NCBI GenBank assembly: GCA_900557355.1
Contig: USSR01000164.1
Span: 1 to 11,364, forward strand
DNA: 11,364 nucleotides
Reading direction: 5' to 3'
Origin: an uncultured Bacteroides sp.
GTDB taxonomy: Bacteria > Bacteroidota > Bacteroidia > Bacteroidales > Bacteroidaceae
Part shown: positions 6,532 through 11,364 of the stretch, one piece after another
Layout of the letters: each line of letters opens with the position of its first letter
How positions within the stretch are numbered: the stretch's first letter is position 1
The notes under the pieces: model-generated
Told to the model about the DNA's origin: nothing
The model's database searches: none
The model's input: only the letters and a program-made list of their open reading frames with translations
Position numbers and translations under genes: made by a program

Positions 6532-7596
6532 ATGGAAAACAAGAAAGGAACGGAAACGCAAAAGATGACGAGGGAAGATTTTGCTGTCCTTTGGAAAACC
6601 ATTCATCTAAAGATAACCGACACTTACGATGTACCGCCCGAAATACTTTGGGTAAATGGCTCTACTATCGGCACATTGGGAAATTTCAGTGCATCTACAG
6701 GTAAGGCAAAGAGTAAAAAGACATTCAACGTTTCCGCCATTGTGGCGGCAGCGTTGAAGAATGACGAAGTTCTGCAATATTCGGCTTTCCTACCGGAAAA
6801 TAAACGTAAAATTCTTTATGTAGATACCGAACAGAGTAAATACCACTGTCACAAGGTAATGGAACGTATTATGCGTTTGGCAGGTCTTCCCACCGATAAA
6901 GACAGGGATGATTTTATTTTTGTCGTCTTGCGGGAATGTACACCGGATAAGCGTAAGCAGATAATCGACTATATGCTTGCCAATATGGAAGATATAGGAC
7001 TTGTTATCATAGATGGCATACGTGACTTGATGTATGACATCAATAGTCCGAGCGAATCATCCGAACTGATAAATCTCTTGATGAAGTGGTCGAGTGAATA
7101 CAATCTACATATTCACACTGTCTTGCATCTGAACAAAGGGGATGACAATACGCGAGGGCATATTGGTACGGAGCTTAACAATAAGGCTGAAACGGTCTTG
7201 CAGGTTACTAAAAGCACTCAAGACGTAAATATCAGTGAAGTAAAAGCGATGCATATCCGTGATAAAGATTTCGAGCCGTTTGCATTTCGTATTAATGATA
7301 GTGCGCTTCCTGAAATAGCGGAAGATTACATTTTTGAACAGCCCAAGCAAGACCGTAGTTTTCCGCTTACAGAGTTGACCGAGCTACAACACCGTGAAGC
7401 ATTGACTAACGGCTTTGGTAAACAAGTGATACAAGGTTATCCTAAAGTGATAGCTGCCTTAAAGGAGGGTTACGCAAGTATCGGTTTTGAACGTGGGCGC
7501 AATGTGCTTGTGAAGCTGAATAAGTTTCTTGTAAACAAGCGAATGCTTGTAAAAGAGGGTAAAGGTTATAAGTATAACCCTGATTTCCACTACTAA
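6532..7596 (+). CDS. RecA-like AAA ATPase, RepA-helicase type, with altered P-loop
   Basis: The 354-residue product has a RecA-like core at about residues 45-230. The nucleotide-binding loop is 'GKAKSKKT' at 57-64, where the second glycine of GxxxxGK[ST] is replaced by lysine while the K-T pair is kept. A strand ending 'YVDTEQ' (about 96-101) and a Walker B 'GLVIIDG' (156-162) follow. Next comes 'TVLHLNKGDDNTRGHIGTEL' (196-215), like the sensor/arginine region of RepA-type plasmid helicases. The last 70 residues (about 285-354) look like a winged-helix domain. The likely role is DNA unwinding or loading at an element origin, working with the primase encoded downstream. It is co-transcribed with the helix-turn-helix gene. 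The 152-nt gap after it holds a large inverted repeat, a possible target. The helicase role is inferred from family and context. Confidence 0.85.
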   Translation: MENKKGTETQKMTREDFAVLWKTIHLKITDTYDVPPEILWVNGSTIGTLGNFSASTGKAKSKKTFNVSAIVAAALKNDEVLQYSAFLPENKRKILYVDTEQSKYHCHKVMERIMRLAGLPTDKDRDDFIFVVLRECTPDKRKQIIDYMLANMEDIGLVIIDGIRDLMYDINSPSESSELINLLMKWSSEYNLHIHTVLHLNKGDDNTRGHIGTELNNKAETVLQVTKSTQDVNISEVKAMHIRDKDFEPFAFRINDSALPEIAEDYIFEQPKQDRSFPLTELTELQHREALTNGFGKQVIQGYPKVIAALKEGYASIGFERGRNVLVKLNKFLVNKRMLVKEGKGYKYNPDFHY

Positions 7597-7607
7597 CAAT
7601 AGGTTTG

Positions 7608-7707
7608 GTTTAGTCCGTGTGTATATATAAGAGGAATGAACTTCTTTTGATACTGTAAGTACAAAGTAAGTTTAGTACAGTTCAGGCGTATATATAGCGG
7701 ACTAAAC
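7608..7707. repeat. Large inverted repeat between ATPase and primase genes
   Basis: GTTTAGTCCG at 7608-7617 pairs perfectly with CGGACTAAAC at 7698-7707. Just inside, TATATATA occurs on both sides (7622-7629 and 7689-7696), so the outer stem can extend across small bulges. A further pair inside, ACTGTA at 7652-7657 with TACAGT at 7676-7681, would form an inner stem. The interior also holds a possible weak promoter (TTTG at 7646-7649, TAAGTTTA at 7667-7674). Position between the two replication-type genes suggests an origin or single-strand initiation site. A structured leader or operator for the primase gene is the main alternative. Confidence 0.6.
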
Positions 7708-7748
7708 GGAATTTGTTTCAATTATTCAATCATCAATACATTTAGATT

Positions 7749-8717
7749 ATGACAATCGAAGAATCCAAAAATATAAAGTTGGCAGACTATTTGCACAGTT
7801 TGGGATATAATCCCGTGAAACAACAAGGCAGCAGTCTTTGGTATAAATCACCATTCAGGGAAGAGAAAGAACCCTCTTTCAAAGTGAATCCTGACCGCAA
7901 TTTGTGGTATGATTTCGGATTAGGCAAAGGTGGCAACATCATTGCATTGGCGCAAGAACTCTACGCATCCGACAGTGTGCCGTACCTTTTAGATAAGATT
8001 GCGCAGCAGGCATTACACGTCCGTCCTGTTTCTTTCTCTTTTCGGCAGCAATCTTCTACACAGCCGAGTTTTCAGCAGTTGGAAGTTGTGCCGCTTTCTT
8101 CTCCTGCCTTGTATTCTTACTTGCAGGAGAGGGGGATAAATACGGAACTGGCAAAAAGAGAATGTAAGGAAGTCCGTTTTGTGAATAATGGCAAACAGTT
8201 CTTTGCTGTTGGTTTTCCGAATGCTTCGGGTGGGTACGAGGTACGCAACAAGTATTTTAAAGGTTGTATCGCACCCAAAGACATCACTTATATACGACAG
8301 AAGGGAGAGCCGAGAGAAACCTGCTACATGTTCGAGGGATTTATGGATTATCTTTCTTTTCTGACCCTACGGCAGAAATCCTGTCTTACCTATCCCGACC
8401 TTGACAAGCAAGACTACATCATTTTGAACTCCGTTTCCAATCTCTCTAAAGCGTTGTACCCGTTAGGGAATTATGAACATATACATTGCTTTTTCGATAA
8501 CGATGCGGCAGGAATGAAAGCCGTGCAGGAATTGCATCGGGAATACGGCTGGCGTGTCCGAGATTCTTCTCGTATCTACAGTAACTATAAAGATTTGAAC
8601 GACTATCTTACGGGTAAGAAATTGTCGCAGTCGTTAGAGTTCCCACAACCGACAAAACAGACCGAAAGGCAGGTGCAGCAACCAACCAAGAAGAAAGGCA
8701 AAGGTTTTAGGATGTAA
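7749..8717 (+). CDS. Primase-like CHC2/Toprim protein lacking zinc cysteines
   Basis: The 322-residue product has a CHC2-like N-terminal domain at about residues 10-70, reading 'YKSPFREEKEPSFKVNP' and 'WYDFGLGKGGNII'. This keeps the fold landmarks of DnaG-type zinc domains, but the metal-binding Cys/His positions are replaced. A Toprim domain follows at about 190-290, with 'FEGFMD' (195-200), 'FFDNDAAG' (248-255) and 'DLNDYL' (282-287) supplying the acidic metal-binding residues. The tail from about 295 is polar, ending in the basic 'KKKGKGFRM'. Such proteins make primers on single-stranded DNA, here most likely for replication of the element's transferred or excised strand. NBU elements carry a primase gene in the matching place. 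The gene lies between the inverted-repeat structure and the oriT-like region. The final 13 bases before the stop region also occur at the relaxase gene end. Confidence 0.88.
   Translation: MTIEESKNIKLADYLHSLGYNPVKQQGSSLWYKSPFREEKEPSFKVNPDRNLWYDFGLGKGGNIIALAQELYASDSVPYLLDKIAQQALHVRPVSFSFRQQSSTQPSFQQLEVVPLSSPALYSYLQERGINTELAKRECKEVRFVNNGKQFFAVGFPNASGGYEVRNKYFKGCIAPKDITYIRQKGEPRETCYMFEGFMDYLSFLTLRQKSCLTYPDLDKQDYIILNSVSNLSKALYPLGNYEHIHCFFDNDAAGMKAVQELHREYGWRVRDSSRIYSNYKDLNDYLTGKKLSQSLEFPQPTKQTERQVQQPTKKKGKGFRM
8698..8710 (+). repeat. 13-bp repeat shared by primase and relaxase gene ends
   Basis: GCAAAGGTTTTAG at 8698-8710 recurs exactly at 10251-10263. In both places it is read in the same frame as Lys-Gly-Phe near the C-terminus and is followed by four nt and then the stop codon TAA. 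It may reflect a shared tail function or past recombination between the two gene ends. Confidence 0.7.
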
Positions 8718-8735
8718 CCGCCGCACGCACCCACA

Positions 8736-8757
8736 GGCTTTTAAGTAAAGAAAAGCC
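8736..8757. repeat. Hairpin after the primase stop
   Basis: GGCTTTT at 8736-8742 pairs with AAAAGCC at 8751-8757 around an 8-nt loop. No T-tract follows on the plus strand, so it is not a classical terminator. It may be the left part of the mobilisation-origin structure. Confidence 0.5.
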
Positions 8758-8760
8758 ATA

Positions 8761-8908
8761 GCTCAATAGGGCGTTTTCTTAACGCAGTGCAAGCACCGCT
8801 AAAAACACCCTATCGAGCAAAGGGGCGATGCCCCTTTTGAAACCCCGTGAGCCATGCGGCACGTATGCAAGGCAAGCGGAATTGTCTAACGAAAAAATGT
8901 AATTCAAT
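8761..8908. other. oriT: Candidate origin of transfer (oriT) hairpin cluster
   Basis: Directly upstream of the relaxase gene are nested and tandem inverted repeats. An 18-bp imperfect pair (two mismatches) joins 8761-8778 with 8801-8818. Inside it GCAGTGC at 8784-8790 faces GCACCGC at 8793-8799 with one mismatch. Next to it is a perfect 8-bp hairpin, AAAGGGGC at 8819-8826 with GCCCCTTT at 8831-8838 offset by the GAT loop (right arm starts at the G at 8830). A further CCCC at 8843-8846 offers alternative pairing. Relaxases of the MobV group usually act at hairpins just upstream of their own gene. The exact nick position cannot be read from this sequence. The stretch has no open frame of note. 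Confidence 0.7.
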
Positions 8909-10270
8909 ATGGGATATTTTACCCTTGATTTCAAGAAAGCAAAAGGCGCATCCGATGCCCGGATGTCCGACCACATTGAACGCCGGGTGATAGCGTCTAA
9001 CGTTGACCCCACACGAACGCATCTCAATCGGGAACTTGTACAACTTCCCAAAGGAGTAACGGAACGTGACGAAGCGATAGCCCACCGCATCAAGTCGGCA
9101 GGCATCAAGCGCAAAATTACGCCTGACCAAGTAAGGGCTATTCGTGTTATGCTGTCGGGAACGCACGAGGACATGATGAAGATACAACAGGACGGACGTA
9201 TAGATGAATGGTGTGACGATAGTATGCAATGGTTGCACAAGACTTTCGGAAAGGAGAACACCGTTTCCGCAGTTCTTCACATGGACGAAACCACACCGCA
9301 CATACATGCTACCATTGTGCCGATAGTAATGGGTGAGCGCAGAAAGGCGAAGCAGAAAAAGCAAACGGAGGGAAAACGTACCTATCGCAAGAAAACCGAT
9401 GCAGCCCGATTGTGTGCAGATGATGTGTTGAACCGTGATAGGTTGGTAGCCTATCATGATGATTACGCTAAAGTTATGGAGAGATACGGTTTGCAGCGTG
9501 GTGTACGTGGATCGGAAGCCAGACATACCACTACAGCCCAATATTACCGCGATTTGAAACGACAGACGGGTGAACTCGAAACAGACGTGCAGCAACTCCA
9601 ATCCGAAAAGAAAGCAGCGGAGAAACGACTACTACAAATCAAAAGAGAAATCGGCACAGAACGGCTGGAAGTGGTTAAGACAGAAGCTAAAACCGCCATT
9701 ATCGCAAAGGTAGGTTCTCTTTTGGGCAGTGGAGAAATCAAAGAACTGAAACAGGAGAACCAGCAGCTTCGTGATGAAGTTGTTGCTCGTGACGAGAGCA
9801 TCGAAAGACTGCAAATTATGATGCAGAAGCAACGGGAACAGTACAGCAGGGAATTGGTAAAAGTGCAGGGTAAGCACATCAAGGAACTGGATGAAACCCG
9901 AAAGGAGATATCACGGCTGTCACAGATGATTAAAAAGGCTTGTGCATGGCTACCACTACTAAAAGAACTTTTCCGAATGGAAAGGCTATGTCGTGTTGTC
10001 GGTTTCTCAACTGAACAAACAGCAAAACTGATGTTAGGGGAAAAGATAGAACATAATGGCACACTCTATTCCGAAGAGTATAAACGGAATTTCGTAACGG
10101 ATAAGGTGACTGCACAAATAGTAACAGCTTCAACTGTTGGAAAGAACAAATTGGTGCTAATCATCAATCGAAAAAATGTTTCCGATTGGTTCAGGGAGCA
10201 GTTTAGCAAACTCTATCAAAGGATACAACCGAAAGAGGAGCAGAAAAGGAGCAAAGGTTTTAGCCTGTAA
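8909..10270 (+). CDS. mob: MobV-family (Mob/Pre) relaxase
   Basis: The 453-residue product has a Mob/Pre nuclease domain at about residues 1-205. The signature 'HMDETTPHIHA' (124-134) gives H124, D126, E127, H131 and H133, the metal-binding set of MobV relaxases. The N-terminal motif region includes 'DHIERR' (21-26) and 'HLNREL' (38-43). From about 210 to 350 the sequence is highly charged with regular heptad-like hydrophobics, a long coiled coil. The C-terminal part ends in the basic 'QKRSKGFSL'. The protein nicks the element at oriT, stays on the 5' end and pilots the strand through a helper's type IV secretion channel. The ATG at 8909 is preferred because the ATG at 8898 is followed at once by a stop. 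The gene directly follows the oriT-like cluster. Confidence 0.95.
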   Translation: MGYFTLDFKKAKGASDARMSDHIERRVIASNVDPTRTHLNRELVQLPKGVTERDEAIAHRIKSAGIKRKITPDQVRAIRVMLSGTHEDMMKIQQDGRIDEWCDDSMQWLHKTFGKENTVSAVLHMDETTPHIHATIVPIVMGERRKAKQKKQTEGKRTYRKKTDAARLCADDVLNRDRLVAYHDDYAKVMERYGLQRGVRGSEARHTTTAQYYRDLKRQTGELETDVQQLQSEKKAAEKRLLQIKREIGTERLEVVKTEAKTAIIAKVGSLLGSGEIKELKQENQQLRDEVVARDESIERLQIMMQKQREQYSRELVKVQGKHIKELDETRKEISRLSQMIKKACAWLPLLKELFRMERLCRVVGFSTEQTAKLMLGEKIEHNGTLYSEEYKRNFVTDKVTAQIVTASTVGKNKLVLIINRKNVSDWFREQFSKLYQRIQPKEEQKRSKGFSL

Positions 10271-10290
10271 AGAGAGGTATTTGGCTGAAA

Positions 10291-10334
10291 TACAGTAAAA
10301 AGTACAATTCACAATGAATGATACTGTACCTTTT
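10291..10334. repeat. Overlapping inverted repeats between relaxase and cargo
   Basis: TACAGTA at 10291-10297 is an exact inverse of TACTGTA at 10322-10328. AAAAAGTACA at 10297-10306 pairs with TGTACCTTTT at 10325-10334 with one mismatch. The right arm ends in a T-run, so on the plus strand it could terminate the relaxase transcript. It also lies just before the cargo -7 box and could be an operator. Confidence 0.45.
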
Positions 10335-10336
10335 GC

Positions 10337-10344
10337 TATATTTG
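10337..10344 (+). promoter_or_regulatory. Candidate -7 box of the methyltransferase gene
   Basis: TATATTTG is a perfect TAnnTTTG match, 26 nt before the ATG at 10371. No TTTG stands at the right distance upstream. It lies inside the extended open frame from 10314, which supports the later start codon. Confidence 0.5.
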
Positions 10345-10370
10345 CATATAATCAATTTAATATTAAAAGA

Positions 10371-11168
10371 ATGAATGAAGATTTTGATTATTTAGAAATA
10401 AACCGGAAGTCTTGGAACAACAGGGTAGATGTGCATTTGAAATCTGACTTTTACGATGTCGAAGGCTTTTTGAAAGGTGAGTCGTCTCTCAATGATATAG
10501 AACTTGGTTTACTTGGAGATATAAAAGGGAAATCTATTCTGCATTTACAATGCCATTTCGGACAAGATACTATTTCGTTGGGTAGACTTGGCGCAAATGT
10601 TACAGGTGTTGATTTATCCGATAAAGCGATTGACCATGCAAAGATATTAGCCGGGAAAGCAAATGTTAATGCAACTTTTATCTGCTGTGATATTTATGAT
10701 TTGCCTGCTCATTTGAATGAACAATTCGACATCATATTTACAAGCTATGGAGTGATTGGCTGGTTGCCGGATATGAATAAGTGGGCTCAGATTATTTCAA
10801 ATTATCTAAAACCAAATGGGAAGTTTGTATTTGTGGAGTTTCATCCGATTGTGTGGATGTTTGATGATGACTTTAAAAGGATTGAATATAACTACTTCAA
10901 TTCCGGTGCAATCAGAGAAACACAAGAGGGAACCTATACGGACGGGGAAAATGATTTGTTGCAAGAATGTGTAACGTGGAATCATAGTTTGAGGGAGGTT
11001 ATAAATAGCCTTATACAAAGTGGGCTTACCATATCTTCTTTTGATGAATTTGATTATTCACCCTATAATTGTTTTTCCCAAACAGTTGAATGTGAACCTA
11101 ACAAATATAGGATAAAACATTTGAGTAATCATATTCCGATGGTCTATTCTATAATAGCTACAAAATAA
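10371..11168 (+). CDS. Class I SAM-dependent methyltransferase, cargo gene
   Basis: From the ATG at 10371 the product is 265 residues, beginning 'MNEDFDYLEINRKSWNNR'. It has a Rossmann-type methyltransferase core. Motif I is 'ILHLQCHFGQDTISL' (about 56-70), the acidic residue after strand 2 is D81 in 'VTGVDLS', motif III-like is 'CCDIYDLP' (105-112), motif IV is 'FDIIFTSYGVIGWL' (119-132) and motif V/VI is 'LKPNGKFVFVEFHP' (146-159). The fold binds S-adenosylmethionine and moves its methyl group to an acceptor. The acceptor is not evident, and no NPPY DNA-amino-methylase or C5-cytosine motif is seen. A small molecule is therefore more likely than DNA. The gene is AT-richer than the relaxase upstream, in keeping with separate acquisition. 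A start at 10314 is possible but would overlap the candidate promoter. Confidence 0.85.
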   Translation: MNEDFDYLEINRKSWNNRVDVHLKSDFYDVEGFLKGESSLNDIELGLLGDIKGKSILHLQCHFGQDTISLGRLGANVTGVDLSDKAIDHAKILAGKANVNATFICCDIYDLPAHLNEQFDIIFTSYGVIGWLPDMNKWAQIISNYLKPNGKFVFVEFHPIVWMFDDDFKRIEYNYFNSGAIRETQEGTYTDGENDLLQECVTWNHSLREVINSLIQSGLTISSFDEFDYSPYNCFSQTVECEPNKYRIKHLSNHIPMVYSIIATK

Positions 11169-11199
11169 GAAAGGCTGGAAAGAATTTAATATAATAGAT

Positions 11200-11364
11200 A
11201 TGAAAACGGATTTTACAATCAGGCAAGCTCAACAGTCGGATGCGGTTGAACTAAAAGAGTTATTTCAAAATACAGTTATCGTGATAAATAGACGCGATTA
11301 CTCGCAGGTAGAAGTTGAGGATTGGGCATCCTGCGGAGATGACCTTTCTAACATTGAAGAGATG
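11200..11364 (+). CDS. GNAT-family N-acetyltransferase, N-terminal fragment
   Basis: The frame from the ATG at 11200 runs 55 residues to the window edge, starting 'MKTDFTIRQAQQSDAVELKELF' and continuing 'INRRDYSQVEVEDWAS'. The 'IRQAQQSDA' opening followed by a helix matches the first strand and helix of GNAT acetyltransferases, which move acetyl from acetyl-CoA to amines. The acetyl-CoA loop lies beyond the window, so the call rests on the N-terminal pattern only. It begins 31 nt after the methyltransferase stop with no terminator between, suggesting a shared cargo transcript. The substrate is unknown. Confidence 0.75.
   Translation, partial: MKTDFTIRQAQQSDAVELKELFQNTVIVINRRDYSQVEVEDWASCGDDLSNIEEM

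Larger units (their letters stand above)
3691..11364 (+). mobile_element. Integrative and mobilisable element (NBU-like gene content), right end outside window
   Basis: A co-directional block carries a tyrosine integrase, a helix-turn-helix regulator or excisionase, a RecA-like ATPase, a primase-like protein, an oriT-like hairpin region, a MobV relaxase and cargo. This set is characteristic of Bacteroides integrative mobilisable elements, which move using the transfer machinery of co-resident conjugative elements. No tra genes are seen. The left border lies between the transporter stop at 3690 and the integrase start at 3873. It cannot be set exactly because the right end, which would supply the matching att repeat, is not in the window. 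No tRNA gene is present at the junction. Confidence 0.88.

Noticed and set aside
7712..7744. Promoter-like TTTG, 21 nt, TACATTTA before the primase gene
   Set aside because: The box ends only four bases before the ATG, so transcription would start inside the coding sequence. No later start codon fits.
8810..9601. Long minus-strand open frames opposite the relaxase gene
   Set aside because: They are antisense to a coding region with clear MobV motifs, and their translations are Cys/Arg/Ser-rich without recognisable features.
10314..10370. Upstream start of the methyltransferase at 10314
   Set aside because: The added 19 residues overlap a perfect -7 box and do not resemble the family N-terminus. 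The ATG at 10371 is preferred.

Overview
The window looks like Bacteroides or a close relative (order Bacteroidales). Four things point there. The partial gene at the left edge encodes a Bacteroides-type DnaA N-terminus. Several start regions carry the Bacteroides -7 box TAnnTTTG, in the better cases with an upstream TTG/TTTG. Shine-Dalgarno sequences are mostly weak. The mobilisation, primase and integrase proteins are of Bacteroidota type.

Chromosomal part, positions 1 to about 3690. The start of dnaA lies on the minus strand at the left edge. A roughly 350-base intergenic stretch follows, holding an 18-bp palindrome fused to a terminator-like hairpin. A two-gene minus-strand envelope operon comes next: a secreted N-acetylmuramoyl-L-alanine amidase with a C-terminal SPOR-like region, then an MCE/MlaD-type protein 19 nt downstream. 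A divergent multi-span transporter gene distantly resembling the bile acid:sodium symporter family reads rightwards.

Mobile part, about 3691 to the right edge. All genes read rightwards and form an integrative and mobilisable element, broadly NBU-like in gene content. The order is a left end rich in short repeats, a tyrosine integrase with its own promoter and terminator, an unrecognised 309-aa protein, a small helix-turn-helix protein preceded by two palindromes, a RecA-like ATPase with an altered P-loop, a 100-nt inverted-repeat structure, a primase-like CHC2/Toprim protein without zinc cysteines, an oriT-like hairpin cluster, and a MobV (Mob/Pre) relaxase. The AT-richer cargo consists of a class I SAM methyltransferase and the start of a GNAT acetyltransferase cut by the window edge. 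The right end is not in the window.

Inferred working: the integrase, probably with the helix-turn-helix protein, integrates and excises the element. The ATPase and primase support replication or second-strand synthesis of the excised or transferred DNA. The relaxase nicks at the hairpin cluster just upstream of its gene. No conjugation (tra) genes are seen, so transfer would depend on a helper element. The points most worth a second look are the 100-nt inverted repeat between ATPase and primase, the shared basic C-terminal tail of primase and relaxase, the repeats over the integrase promoter, and the paired palindromes before the helix-turn-helix gene.
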